This document shows positions 43,657 through 52,674 of a stretch of 64,000 nt of DNA, in pieces. A program made the position numbers and the translations under genes. The stretch's first letter is position 1. Each line of letters starts with the position of its first letter. Under the pieces are notes generated by a model. The model was not told the origin of the DNA. It was given only the letters and a program-made list of their open reading frames with translations, and ran no database searches. Source of the stretch: Agromyces flavus (GTDB taxonomy: Bacteria > Actinomycetota > Actinomycetes > Actinomycetales > Microbacteriaceae); the NCBI RefSeq assembly GCF_900104685.1, contig NZ_LT629755.1:248001-312000 (forward strand). The letters are read 5' to 3'.

Positions 43657-45627
43657 ATGATGGCGTCCGAGCGCCGAGGTGAGGTCGCGCGGCGGAGCGC
43701 CACGATCGCGGCCGTGATCGCGCTGAGCCTCACGATGGAGATCTGGGGCTTCCTCGCCACGCCGCCGGACGCGCTCCCCGAGGTCTCGTACACGACCCTG
43801 CACGCGTTCGTGCCGATCGTGTTCGCCGCCTGCGCCGGTGTGGCTTGGGCGATCGGGCCGAATCCGGTGCCGGCGCGCCTGATGATCCTGTTCGTCGTGC
43901 TCTGGATCCCGCTGACCTTCTTCTACTACGTCATCGGCCCGATCGGATGGCTCTGGCCCATCGTGCGCGGAGTCCACCTCGGCTGGGCCGTGGTCGCGGG
44001 CATCCTCGTGCTGGTCTATCCGCGCGGCTGGCTGGCCGACCGATTCGACCGCACCGTCGCGGCCCTCGCCCTCGGCATCTCGGTCATCTACCTCCTGGGC
44101 GTGGTCACGCTCGCCGGGGCCGACTCCGTGGAGGGGTGCGCCTGCGCGCCGAACCCCTACCAGATCGCGGATGCGCCGGAGCTGTTGTGGCTGGTCGAGG
44201 TCGGGTACCGGGTCGTCGGGTCCGCACTGGTGCTCGCCATCGCGGTCAGGCTGCTCGTGCGGTGGGTGCGCGGCAGCGTGCCGGCACGCGCGGTCGCATT
44301 CCTCATGCCCATCGCGCTCATCGCGTGGGCGGTCATGGCCGTCATCCAAGCGGCGGCGTACGCGCTCTCCGACACGGCCGATACCGTGCTGCTCACGGTG
44401 GCACTCATCGCGATGGCCGCGGTTCCGGTGAGCTTCGTCGCCGGCGTCGCGCACGCTCGGAACATGCGCGCCCGGGTCGCCGACCTCATGCGCGTCACCC
44501 GTGAGGGAGCCGATCGGGGCCTCTGGGCGGAGTCGCTGGCGCGCGCGCTCCGCGACGAGAGCGTCCGCGTGTACTGGTGGGACGAGGAGCGCGGCCGCTA
44601 CGCCGACGCCGCGGGGGAGCCCATCGACTCCGCCGACCCGGGTGGCGGGCACAGCATCCTCCCCGTGGCGTCGCCCACGGGTCTGCCGATCGCGCTCATC
44701 CGGCACGACCGGGCCCTCACCGACAACATGCGTCTGCTCGACGGCGTCTCGAGCGCGCTCAGGCTCTCGGTCGACAACGGCCGGCTCCGCACTGAGGTCG
44801 AGCGCACGCTCGAGCAGGTGCGCCAGTCACGCCAGCGCATCGTCGAAGCCGGCGTCGAGGCTCGGCGGCGCATCGAGCGCGACCTGCACGACGGTGCCCA
44901 GCAGCAGCTCGTCTCGCTCGGCATGCGCCTGCGTCTCGCGGCGAACACCGCGCGCCAGGCTCGGCACGACGAGCTCGCGACCGAGCTCGAGGCCAGCATC
45001 CACACGCTCAACCAGGGCCTGCGCGAACTCCGGGAGCTCGCGCACGGCATCCATCCGAGCCTGCTCTCGCAGGGCGGGCTCGCGCTCGCGGTGCCCGAGC
45101 TCGCCGGCCGCTGCCCGGTGCCCGTCGAGGTCGACGTCCAGGCCGAGGGGCGGCTGCCCGAGCTCATCGAGTCGACGGCCTACTTCGCCGTCGCCGAGTC
45201 GCTGGCGAACGTGGCCAAGCACTCCCAGGCGACCCGGGCGTGGGTCCGGGCGTACCGGGAAGGCGGTGAGGTCGTGATCTCGGTGCGCGACAACGGCATC
45301 GGCGGCGCGTCGCTCGACGCCGGCACCGGCGTGATCGGCATCGCCGACCGCATCGACGCCGTCGGCGGCTCGATCACGCTCGAGAGCCCGCGCGGCGCGG
45401 GCACCACCGTGACCGTGCGGATGCCGCTCGAACTCCCACCCGTCGAGTCCCGCGAGCTCGCCGACACCGAGGGCGGGGGCTCCGGTCCCGAGGAGCGCCC
45501 CCGCTCGCTCGCCGGGGCGGGGCTGCTGGTGGCCGCCGAGTCGGGCGACCCGTCGCCCGACGACGCCAAGGCGGGCGCCGCATCGGGCCTCGCGCCCGGT
45601 GGCATCGGAACTCCGGCCGACGTCTGA
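43657..45627 (+). CDS. membrane sensor histidine kinase (HisKA_3 type)
   Basis: 656 aa. About eight membrane helices occupy residues 10-265, with a Cys-containing external loop (VEGCACAPNPYQ) that could take part in sensing. A linker with a GAF-like look follows. The dimerisation/phospho-acceptor helix has the His in RRIERDLHDGAQQQLVSLG at about 412, and the ATPase region is VRDNGIGG then GIADRIDAVGGSITLESPRG. A disordered Glu/Pro/Ser tail of about 70 residues ends the protein. It is the cognate kinase of the preceding regulator. Signal unknown. Confidence 0.94.
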   Translation: MMASERRGEVARRSATIAAVIALSLTMEIWGFLATPPDALPEVSYTTLHAFVPIVFAACAGVAWAIGPNPVPARLMILFVVLWIPLTFFYYVIGPIGWLWPIVRGVHLGWAVVAGILVLVYPRGWLADRFDRTVAALALGISVIYLLGVVTLAGADSVEGCACAPNPYQIADAPELLWLVEVGYRVVGSALVLAIAVRLLVRWVRGSVPARAVAFLMPIALIAWAVMAVIQAAAYALSDTADTVLLTVALIAMAAVPVSFVAGVAHARNMRARVADLMRVTREGADRGLWAESLARALRDESVRVYWWDEERGRYADAAGEPIDSADPGGGHSILPVASPTGLPIALIRHDRALTDNMRLLDGVSSALRLSVDNGRLRTEVERTLEQVRQSRQRIVEAGVEARRRIERDLHDGAQQQLVSLGMRLRLAANTARQARHDELATELEASIHTLNQGLRELRELAHGIHPSLLSQGGLALAVPELAGRCPVPVEVDVQAEGRLPELIESTAYFAVAESLANVAKHSQATRAWVRAYREGGEVVISVRDNGIGGASLDAGTGVIGIADRIDAVGGSITLESPRGAGTTVTVRMPLELPPVESRELADTEGGGSGPEERPRSLAGAGLLVAAESGDPSPDDAKAGAASGLAPGGIGTPADV

Positions 45628-45660
45628 TCGCGGGATCGCGCCCCTGCACGAACGCGCGGT

Positions 45661-45975
45661 TCAGCCGCGCCAGCGGCAGGCGGCCAGGTCGATCCGGTAG
45701 CCGTCCTCGTCGTCGACGGGGCGGATCGGGACGCCCTCGTCGGCGTAGTGGGACCGAGCCCGTTCGGCGTGGCCCGCCGGTGGACGCCCGCCCGCGCGGA
45801 CGACGCGCCACCACGGCACGTCGCCGCCGTAGCGTGCCATGACCTGGCCGACGGCGCGCGCGCCCCGCGAGCCGAGCGTCGCGGCCACGTCGCCATAGGT
45901 CATGACGTGGCCGGGCGGGATGTCGTCGACCACCGCGAGGACGGCGTCGACGAAGCCCTCGCCATGTCGCGGCAT
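45661..45975 (-). CDS. alkyltransferase-like (ATL) DNA-repair protein
   Basis: 104 aa. It has the MGMT fold ([20 protein letters not shown], with the DNA-flipping Tyr, and the Arg-finger helix [16 protein letters not shown]) but the PCHRV active site reads PWWRVV, so the acceptor Cys is Trp55. Such ATL proteins bind O6-alkylguanine without removing the alkyl group and pass the lesion to nucleotide excision repair. It lies 35 bases downstream of the GNAT gene on the same strand and is probably cotranscribed. Confidence 0.93.
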   Translation of the reverse strand: MPRHGEGFVDAVLAVVDDIPPGHVMTYGDVAATLGSRGARAVGQVMARYGGDVPWWRVVRAGGRPPAGHAERARSHYADEGVPIRPVDDEDGYRIDLAACRWRG

Positions 45976-46010
45976 CCGTCGCCCCTCGACCGTGCGCGGC
46001 CCGGGCGCGC

Positions 46011-46469
46011 TCAGCTCTTCAGCTCGAGCGCGCCGATGACGTCTCCGTACTGCGTCTCGCCGACGTCACGGAAGCCGATGCGGTGGAAGAACTCGCCGGG
46101 GCCCTGGTCGCCGGGCTCCCAGAGCACGGTGATGCGGTGGAATCCGCGACGCTTCGCCTCCTCGGCGAGCGCGTGCGCGAGGAACCGGCCGACGCCCTTG
46201 CCCTGCACCTCGGCGTCGACGTTGATGCGCCAGATGCAGGCGCGGAACTCCTCGTGCGCGTTGTCGGGGTCGAAGTTGCCGTGGATGAACCCGACGACGC
46301 GATCGCCGTTGAGGGCGACCCGCTGCCACGCGGTGGCGGGGTTCACGACCGCGGTCTCGGCGGCGTAGGTGACGGGGGCGAGGAACTGCTCCTGCCCGGG
46401 CTTGAGCGACAGGTTGTTCGCGGCCACGATGTTCGTCGCGTTCAGTTCTTCCAGTCGCAGTTCTGCCAT
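46011..46469 (-). CDS. GNAT family N-acetyltransferase
   Basis: 152 aa. N-terminal [19 protein letters not shown] and the AcCoA-binding motif A region [20 protein letters not shown] (Q/R-x-x-G-x-G/A pattern) identify the fold; [13 protein letters not shown] near the C-terminus is the usual beta-6/7 region. Resembles the diamine/spermidine acetyltransferase branch (FxHRIGF, PxTAW...), but the acceptor is not known. A TAGGCT box gives it a leaderless transcript. The ATL gene follows. Confidence 0.9.
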   Translation of the reverse strand: MAELRLEELNATNIVAANNLSLKPGQEQFLAPVTYAAETAVVNPATAWQRVALNGDRVVGFIHGNFDPDNAHEEFRACIWRINVDAEVQGKGVGRFLAHALAEEAKRRGFHRITVLWEPGDQGPGEFFHRIGFRDVGETQYGDVIGALELKS

Positions 46470-46476
46470 GCATCGC

Positions 46477-46482
46477 AGCCTA
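46477..46482 (-). promoter_or_regulatory. -10 box TAGGCT, leaderless start of the GNAT gene
   Basis: On the minus strand TAGGCT ends 7 bases before the ATG at 46469, with no Shine-Dalgarno. Confidence 0.55.
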
Positions 46483-46518
46483 ACCGTTCGGTCGGCGCGT
46501 CGGATAGGCCGGGAATTC

Positions 46519-46554
46519 TCTCGATGTCGAGATATCCAGCCGAAGCGGTAAGCT
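46519..46554 (+). promoter_or_regulatory. icd promoter region with TCTCGA-TG-TCGAGA operator
   Basis: The dyad TCTCGA-TG-TCGAGA (46519-46532) lies 16 bases upstream of the -10 box TAAGCT (46549-46554), so it covers the -35 region. Its half-sites match the two sucCD operators at 18111-18140. The transcript would carry a leader of about 70 bases. Confidence 0.55.
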
Positions 46555-46631
46555 GGCAGGCGGCGTGTCGGACACCCCCGAGACTTCCTCGCTTCCCAAG
46601 CAATCCCACGAGATCCCAAGGAGACCGCCCC

Positions 46632-47849
46632 TTGTCGAAGATCAAGGTCGAAGGCACCGTCGTCGAACTCGACGGCGACGAGATGACCCGCATCATCTGG
46701 CAGGCCATCAAGGACCAGCTCATCCACCCGTACCTCGACGTGAACCTCGAGTACTACGACCTCTCCATCCAGAAGCGCGACGAGACCGACGACCAGATCA
46801 CGGTCGACGCGGCCAACGCGATCAAGAAGCACGGCGTCGGCGTCAAGTGCGCGACGATCACGCCCGACGAGGCGCGCGTCGAGGAGTTCGGCCTCAAGAA
46901 GATGTGGCGTTCGCCGAACGGCACGATCCGCAACATCCTCGGCGGCGTGATCTTCCGCGAGCCGATCATCATCTCGAACATCCCGCGGCTCGTGCCCGGC
47001 TGGAACAAGCCGATCATCGTCGGCCGCCACGCGTTCGGCGACCAGTACCGCGCGACCGACTTCAAGTTCGAGGGCGAGGGCACCCTCACGATGACCTTCA
47101 CCCCGAAGGACGGCTCCGAGCCGCAGTCCTTCGAGGTCTTCCAGGCGCCCGGCTCGGGCGTCGCGATGGGCATGTACAACCTCGACGACTCGATCCGCGA
47201 CTTCGCGCGGGCGTCGCTGAACTACGGCCTCGCCCGCAACTACCCGGTGTACCTGTCGACGAAGAACACGATCCTGAAGGCCTACGACGGCCGCTTCAAG
47301 GACATCTTCCAGGAGGTCTTCGACACCGAGTTCAAGGCGAAGTTCGACGAGGCCGGCCTCACCTACGAGCACCGCCTCATCGACGACATGGTCGCCGCGT
47401 CCCTCAAGTGGGAGGGCGGCTACGTCTGGGCGTGCAAGAACTACGACGGCGACGTGCAGTCCGACACCGTCGCGCAGGGCTTCGGCTCGCTCGGCCTCAT
47501 GACCTCGGTGCTCACCACGCCCGACGGCAGCGTCGTCGAGGCCGAGGCGGCCCACGGCACGGTGACGCGCCACTACCGCCAGCACCAGCAGGGCAAGCCC
47601 ACCTCGACGAACCCGATCGCCTCGATCTTCGCCTGGACGCGCGGGCTCGCGCACCGCGGCAAGCTCGACGGCAACCAGGAGCTCATCGACTTCGCGCACA
47701 CGCTCGAGGACGTGATCATCGAGACCGTCGAGTCGGGTGCCATGACCAAGGACCTCGCGCTGCTCGTCGGGCCCGACCAGGCGTACCAGACGACCGAGGA
47801 GTTCCTCGACACGATCGACGCGAACCTCAAGGCGCGCCTCGCGGCGTAG
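46632..47849 (+). CDS. icd: NADP-dependent isocitrate dehydrogenase
   Basis: 405 aa, the length of the homodimeric eukaryote-like class rather than the 740 aa monomeric enzyme. Oxidises isocitrate to 2-oxoglutarate. Visible motifs: [33 protein letters not shown] for isocitrate binding, [26 protein letters not shown], the Lys/Tyr region around [19 protein letters not shown], and [18 protein letters not shown] for NADP. The TTG at 46632 is the start because AAGGAGA lies 7-8 bases before it and the conserved SKIKVEG follows. Probably coregulated with sucCD. Confidence 0.97.
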   Translation: MSKIKVEGTVVELDGDEMTRIIWQAIKDQLIHPYLDVNLEYYDLSIQKRDETDDQITVDAANAIKKHGVGVKCATITPDEARVEEFGLKKMWRSPNGTIRNILGGVIFREPIIISNIPRLVPGWNKPIIVGRHAFGDQYRATDFKFEGEGTLTMTFTPKDGSEPQSFEVFQAPGSGVAMGMYNLDDSIRDFARASLNYGLARNYPVYLSTKNTILKAYDGRFKDIFQEVFDTEFKAKFDEAGLTYEHRLIDDMVAASLKWEGGYVWACKNYDGDVQSDTVAQGFGSLGLMTSVLTTPDGSVVEAEAAHGTVTRHYRQHQQGKPTSTNPIASIFAWTRGLAHRGKLDGNQELIDFAHTLEDVIIETVESGAMTKDLALLVGPDQAYQTTEEFLDTIDANLKARLAA

Positions 47850-47867
47850 CCGGTCCCTTCGCGGCTC

Positions 47868-47902
47868 GGACGGGCCGGATGCCACGTGCATCCGGCCCGT
47901 CC
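47868..47902 (+). terminator. perfect 14-bp hairpin terminator after icd
   Basis: GGACGGGCCGGATG (47868-47881) and CATCCGGCCCGTCC (47889-47902) pair perfectly around a 7-base loop. It ends the icd transcript 18 bases after the stop codon and ends 26 bases before the P-type ATPase start. Confidence 0.9.
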
Positions 47903-47928
47903 GCCGTATCCGGGGGAGGATGGAGGGC

Positions 47929-49815
47929 ATGGCACGTGCTGCCCGGCCGCTGCGCCTCATCCGCCGATACCCGATCGTCGCGCTCACGCTCGGGATCGGG
48001 GTGCTGGGCATCGTCCTCGCGCTCACGGGGCAGGGCTGGCTCGTCGCCTGGATCTTCAGCATCTACGCGCTCGGCATCGCGGCCTGGCAGGCCGTCGGGA
48101 TGGTGCGGGACATCCTGGGCGGGCACTGGGGTCTCGACATCCTCGCCGTCACCGCCCTCGTCGCGACCGTCGCCGTGGGCGAGTACGTCGCGGCACTGAT
48201 CGTCGTGCTCATGTTGACGGGCGGCGAGGCGCTCGAGGACTACGCGGACCGACGGGCCAAGCGCGAACTCGACGCGTTGCTCGCTCGGGCCCCGCAGCGC
48301 GCGCATCGTGTCGTCGACGACCACTTCGAGGATGTCCCGGTCGACGAGGTCCGACCGGGAGACGTGCTGCTCGTGCGACCGAGCGAGATCGTTCCCGTCG
48401 ACGGCGAGCTGCGCTCGGCCGAGACGTCGGTCGACGAGTCGTCGATCACCGGCGAGAGCGTTCCCGTCGAGAAGAGTGCCGGCGACGAGCTGCTGAGCGG
48501 GTCCGTCAACGGGCCCGTCGCCGTCGAGATCACGGCGACCGCACGTGCGGCCGACAGCCAGTACCAGCAGATCGTGGCGCTCGTCGCCGAGGCCGCCGCG
48601 AGCAAGGCCCCCGTCGTGCGACTCGCCGACCGCTACGCGGTGCCCTTCACGGTCTTCTCGCTGCTGCTCGCGGGCGTCGCGTGGTGGGTGTCGGGCGATC
48701 CGGTGCGCTTCGCCGAGGTGCTCGTGCTCGCGACGCCGTGCCCGCTGCTCATCGCCGCGCCCGTGGCGTTCATCGGCGGGATGAGCCGGGCGGCGCGCAA
48801 CGGGATCATCGTCAAGGGCGGGGGAGTGCTCGAGCAGCTCGCCAGGGCGAAGACCGCCGTGTTCGACAAGACCGGAACGCTCACACACGGCGAGCCGGAA
48901 CTCGTCGCCGTGCGCACCGAACCGGGCTTCGGGTCGGATGAGCTGCTGGTGCTCGTCGCCTCGGCGGAGCAGTACTCCTCGCACGTCCTCGCCGCCTCGA
49001 TCATGCAGGCCGCGACCGATCGGGGCCTGCGACTCGTCGAGGGCGAATGGGCTCGCGAATCGGCGACCAACGGCGTGACGGCCCGGATCGGCGGTCGCGA
49101 CGTGACCGTCGGCAAGTTCGCCTACGTGCGGGAACGGGCGCCGGAGGCGCGCCGTACCGAGATCTCGCCGGGCGAGCTCGCCGTGTACGTCGCCGTCGAC
49201 GGCCGATTCGCGGGCGCCCTGCTCGCACGCGACCGGCTGCGGGGCAACGCCCGTGCGACGCTCGAGCGACTCGATCGGCTCGGCGTGCGCCACACCATGA
49301 TGCTCACGGGCGACGCGCAGGCGACGGCCGACCACATCGCGGCCGAGCTCGGCCTCGAGCGGGTGCGCGCCGAGTGCCTCCCCGCCGACAAGGTGCAGGA
49401 GGTCTCGGCAATCGCCGAGCGCCCGGTGATCATGGTCGGCGACGGCGTGAACGACGCGCCCGTGCTCGCCGCGGCCGACATCGGGGTGGCGATGGGCGCG
49501 CGCGGCGCGACGGCTGCGAGCGAGTCCGCCGACGCCGTGATCCTCGTCGACGACATCTCGCGCACCGCCAAGGCCGTCGAGATCGGCCGCGACACCGTGC
49601 GCATCGCCCTGCAGAGCATCTGGCTCGGCATCATCGTGAGCGTCGGACTGATGCTCGTGGCGGCGTTCGGCTTCATCCCGGCGACGGCGGGCGCGCTCCT
49701 GCAGGAGTTCGTCGACCTGGCGGCGATCCTCGCCGCGCTCCGCGCGATCGGCGGGCGGCGTGACGCCGCGGCATCGGCGCCCGTGCCCGAGTACGCCGCG
49801 ACATCCGCTCGCTAG
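47929..49815 (+). CDS. P1B-type heavy-metal-transporting ATPase, TPC class
   Basis: 628 aa. Ion-motive ATPase with the phosphorylation site DKTGTLTHGEPE, the actuator TGES (SSITGESVPVEK), and hinge motif MVGDGVNDAPVLAAADIGVAMG. The transport helix reads ATPCPLLIAAP, the TPC variant, which in the P1B-5 group is linked with nickel or iron, rather than CPC of copper pumps. No N-terminal heavy-metal-binding domain is present and no hemerythrin-like tail follows. ATG 47929 has GGAGG 9 bases upstream; ATG 47920 is too close to it. Metal specificity is inferred. Confidence 0.9.
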   Translation: MARAARPLRLIRRYPIVALTLGIGVLGIVLALTGQGWLVAWIFSIYALGIAAWQAVGMVRDILGGHWGLDILAVTALVATVAVGEYVAALIVVLMLTGGEALEDYADRRAKRELDALLARAPQRAHRVVDDHFEDVPVDEVRPGDVLLVRPSEIVPVDGELRSAETSVDESSITGESVPVEKSAGDELLSGSVNGPVAVEITATARAADSQYQQIVALVAEAAASKAPVVRLADRYAVPFTVFSLLLAGVAWWVSGDPVRFAEVLVLATPCPLLIAAPVAFIGGMSRAARNGIIVKGGGVLEQLARAKTAVFDKTGTLTHGEPELVAVRTEPGFGSDELLVLVASAEQYSSHVLAASIMQAATDRGLRLVEGEWARESATNGVTARIGGRDVTVGKFAYVRERAPEARRTEISPGELAVYVAVDGRFAGALLARDRLRGNARATLERLDRLGVRHTMMLTGDAQATADHIAAELGLERVRAECLPADKVQEVSAIAERPVIMVGDGVNDAPVLAAADIGVAMGARGATAASESADAVILVDDISRTAKAVEIGRDTVRIALQSIWLGIIVSVGLMLVAAFGFIPATAGALLQEFVDLAAILAALRAIGGRRDAAASAPVPEYAATSAR

Positions 49816-49852
49816 GCGGCGCGCCGGCCGGCCGTCGTCGGTTCGACCGATC

Positions 49853-49979
49853 GAGAGGTCGCGGATGGTGCGTGCGGGCCGCCATGTGCGACTTCTCGTC
49901 GCGGGACCGGCGGGCGTCTGGGGCACGCCGTCGCGAGTGGTCGGGGATGGCGGGTGCGACCGACCACGTGCGACCTCTC
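49853..49979. repeat. three-copy GCGACYTCTC element in a 250-base intergenic region
   Basis: GAGAGGTCGC (49853-49862) is the perfect reverse complement of GCGACCTCTC (49970-49979), and a third related copy, GTGCGACTTCTC, lies at 49886-49897. Copies two and three are direct repeats (GTGCGACYTCTC followed by GGGA). The rest of 49816-50065 has no gene that I can support. It may be an operator cluster or remnant palindromic repeat. Confidence 0.45.
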
Positions 49980-50038
49980 TCGGACGGGAGAGTGGCGCGC
50001 TGCCGAGGTCACGGTGAGGTAACGAAGTCTTGCGGAGA

Positions 50039-50065
50039 GTTTGTTCGTAAGGTTTACTAACAAAC
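50039..50065 (+). promoter_or_regulatory. 27-bp ROK-type operator touching the regulator start codon
   Basis: GTTTGTT-C-GTAA-GGT-TTAC-T-AACAAAC is a nearly perfect dyad centred at 50052, AT-rich in a GC-rich region, ending at the base before the GTG of the ROK regulator. A TAAGGT box (50048-50053) lies inside it. It resembles TTTGTTAGT...ACTAACAAA sites of sugar-responsive ROK/NagC-like regulators, so autorepression is likely. Confidence 0.7.
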
Positions 50066-51262
50066 GTGACCGTAACGGATGCCTCGCGACCCCCGGCCCC
50101 CGCGCCCGCCTCGGCCGGCGCAGTGCCCCTCTTCGCCGGTCGAGCCCTGCGAGCCTCCGGCAAGGTGCTCCCCGAGCACGCACGCAGCCACAACCGCAGC
50201 CTCGTGCTGCAGACGCTCTACACCCAGGGCGCCCAGAGCCGAGCGGATGTCGCGCGCGAGACGGGCCTGACGCGCGTCACCGTGTCCGACCTCGTCGCCG
50301 AGCTCATCGCCGAGGGCCTCGTGGTCGAGCTCGGCCAGCGCGAGGACGCCCGACCGGGAAAGCCCGCCACGCTCATCGACATCGACCGCACGGGCTTCCA
50401 CGTCGTCGCGGTCGACCTGTCCGAGCACACCCGGTTCCGCGGTGCGGTGCTCGACCTCGACGGGAGCATCGTCGCGCAGGCCGAGGTCGCGCTCGACGGC
50501 GCCACGGGCGAGCACGCCGTCCAGCTCGTGATCGAGCTCCTCGACGGGCTCCTCGCCCTCACGACCGCGCGTGTGCTCGGCATCGGCGTCGGCTCGCCCG
50601 GCATCGTGGAGCCGAACGGCGTCGTGCACTCGGCCCCCAACCTCGGCTGGACCGACCTGCCGCTGCAGGAGCGCCTCGCCGCCGTCTTCCACCTCCCCGT
50701 GCACGTCGCCAACGACGCGAACGTCGCCGTCCTCGCCGAGCACGCCAGTGCGCCCGGCGACCTCATCCTCATCAAGGTCGGCCACGGTGTCGGCGCCGGC
50801 CTCATCGTCGGCGGCCGTCCCGTGCTGGGCGCCGGTTCGGCCGCGGGCGAGATCGGCCACGTCATGGTCGGCACCGACGGCGGCCCGCGCTGCGTGTGCG
50901 GCAGGCACGGCTGCCTCGAGGCCTGGCTGGCCGTACCCCGGCTGACGGCCGAGCTCGACCGGCTCGGCGACACGGATGCCGCGGCATCCGCTCGTGAAGA
51001 GACCCTGCGGGAAGCGGGCCGACGCCTCGGCATCGTGCTCGCCCCCGTCGTCGGTGCGCTGAACCTCTCCGAGGTCGTCGTCAGCGGACCGGCGGAACTG
51101 CTTGACGGTCCGCTGCTCGAAGCGACCGTCGAGACACTCCGGATACGGACGATGGCGGAACACCACCGCGATCTGAGGCTCCGGATGACCGCGCACGGCC
51201 AGGACATCGTCCTGCGCGGCGCGGCGGTCATGGTCCTGTCCGGACAACTCGGGGTCTCGTAG
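50066..51262 (+). CDS. ROK family transcriptional regulator
   Basis: 398 aa. A disordered N-terminus of about 45 residues, then a winged helix-turn-helix (SRADVARETGLTRVTVSDLVA) at about 65-110, then a ROK domain: GIGVGSPGIVEPNG, NDANVAVLAEH, and the zinc motif CVCGRHGCLEAW. It lacks most of a kinase's catalytic signature and acts as a sugar-sensing repressor. The GTG start lies directly after a 27-bp operator. The amino-sugar importer genes follow 68 bases later with a small AGGGTGG/CCACCCT hairpin (51280-51306) in between, so one operon is likely. Ligand is probably GlcNAc or its phosphate; this is inferred. Confidence 0.93.
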   Translation: MTVTDASRPPAPAPASAGAVPLFAGRALRASGKVLPEHARSHNRSLVLQTLYTQGAQSRADVARETGLTRVTVSDLVAELIAEGLVVELGQREDARPGKPATLIDIDRTGFHVVAVDLSEHTRFRGAVLDLDGSIVAQAEVALDGATGEHAVQLVIELLDGLLALTTARVLGIGVGSPGIVEPNGVVHSAPNLGWTDLPLQERLAAVFHLPVHVANDANVAVLAEHASAPGDLILIKVGHGVGAGLIVGGRPVLGAGSAAGEIGHVMVGTDGGPRCVCGRHGCLEAWLAVPRLTAELDRLGDTDAAASAREETLREAGRRLGIVLAPVVGALNLSEVVVSGPAELLDGPLLEATVETLRIRTMAEHHRDLRLRMTAHGQDIVLRGAAVMVLSGQLGVS

Positions 51263-51330
51263 GGCCCCACCCCGCACCAAGGGTGGCGGCGCCCCGCTCC
51301 CACCCTCGCCCTATGAAAGGAAACCACGCA

Positions 51331-52596
51331 ATGAGGAAACTCGGCATCGCGGCGCTCGGCGCCGTGGCAGCGCTGACCCTCGCCGGGTGCGCCACCTCCG
51401 GAGGCGACGCCGCCTCCGAGGAGGGCGCCGAGATCCGCGTCTGGCTGGTCGGCACCGACACGCCCGACGAGGCGCGCGAGTACCTGGAGAGCACGTTCGA
51501 GGAGGAGCACCCCGACTCCACGCTGGTCATCGAGGAGCAGTCGTGGGACGGCCTCGTCGACCGCCTCACCACGAGCCTCTCGGGCTCCGACAGCCCCGAC
51601 ATCGTCGAGGTCGGCAACACCCAGGCGGCGGCGTTCACGTCGGCGGGGGCATTCCTCGACCTCACCGAGCACTACGACGAGCTCGGCGGCGACGACCTGC
51701 TGCCCGGCTTCGTCGAGGCGGGTTCGTACGACGACAAGTTCTACGCCGCCCCGCTCTATGCCGGTTCGCGGCTCGTGTTCTACAAGAAGGACGCACTCGC
51801 CGCGGCCGGGCTCGAGGCGCCCACCACGCTCGACCAGTACATCGAGCAGGGCATCGCGCTCGCCGACGCGAACCCCGGCAAGTCGGGCATCTGGTGGCCC
51901 GGCCAGGACTGGTACAACGCCCTCCCGTACATCTGGGAGAACGGCGGCGAGGTCGCCGTGCCCGACGGCGACGGATGGGACGCCCAGCTCTCGAGCGACG
52001 AGTCGATCGCCGGGCTCGAGCAGGTCCAGCAGGTCATGACCGAAGCGTCGCTCGCGCCCAAGGACGGCAATGAGACCAACCCGCAGGTCGGCTTCTGCGA
52101 CGGCACCACGCTGCAGCTGTCCGCTCCGAGCTGGGTCAAGTGGTCGATCCTCGCACCGACCGACGCCGAGACCCCGGGCTGCCCCGACCAGGAGGCCAAC
52201 CTCGGCGTCTACGCCCTCCCCGGCGCGGACGGCGGCGCGGCGCAGGTCTTCGCGGGCGGTTCCAACGTCGGCATCTCGGCGAAGTCGCAGCACCCCGAGC
52301 TCGCGCTCGACGCGCTGAAGATCATCCTGTCCGACGAGTTCCAGACGATCTACGGCGAGAACGGCCTCGTGCCCGCCAAGCTCTCGCTGGCCGACACGCT
52401 CGGCACCGACGAGGTCGCGCAGGCGATCGCGGCCGCCGCCGGCAACGCCAAGCTCACCCCGGCCTCGCCGAAGTGGGCCGACGTCGAGGCCGCGGGCATC
52501 CTGCAGGACCTCTTCGTCAAGATCGCGCAGGGGGGCGACGTCGCGTCGCTCGCCGAGGAGGCCGACCAGAAGATCGAGGACATCCTCAACGGCTGA
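51331..52596 (+). CDS. sugar ABC transporter substrate-binding lipoprotein
   Basis: 421 aa. Signal peptide with lipobox LAGC (ALTLAGCATSG) at about residue 20, so it is tethered outside the membrane. The body is a cluster-B (family 1) sugar-binding protein: RVWLVGTDTPDEARE, GSDSPDIVEVGNTQAAAFTS, YDDKFYAAPLYAGSRLVFYK, ENGGEVAVPDG, FAGGSNVGISAKSQHPEL. ATG 51331 follows AAAGGAAA. It feeds the two permeases that follow. Amino-sugar oligosaccharide as ligand is inferred from the operon. Confidence 0.93.
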   Translation: MRKLGIAALGAVAALTLAGCATSGGDAASEEGAEIRVWLVGTDTPDEAREYLESTFEEEHPDSTLVIEEQSWDGLVDRLTTSLSGSDSPDIVEVGNTQAAAFTSAGAFLDLTEHYDELGGDDLLPGFVEAGSYDDKFYAAPLYAGSRLVFYKKDALAAAGLEAPTTLDQYIEQGIALADANPGKSGIWWPGQDWYNALPYIWENGGEVAVPDGDGWDAQLSSDESIAGLEQVQQVMTEASLAPKDGNETNPQVGFCDGTTLQLSAPSWVKWSILAPTDAETPGCPDQEANLGVYALPGADGGAAQVFAGGSNVGISAKSQHPELALDALKIILSDEFQTIYGENGLVPAKLSLADTLGTDEVAQAIAAAAGNAKLTPASPKWADVEAAGILQDLFVKIAQGGDVASLAEEADQKIEDILNG

Positions 52597-52674
52597 TCGT
52601 TCCGATCGGGTGCGGCCGCGCGCAGAATGGCGGTGCGGCCGCACCCTGCCCATGTGCGACGCAGGAGATTGCAG

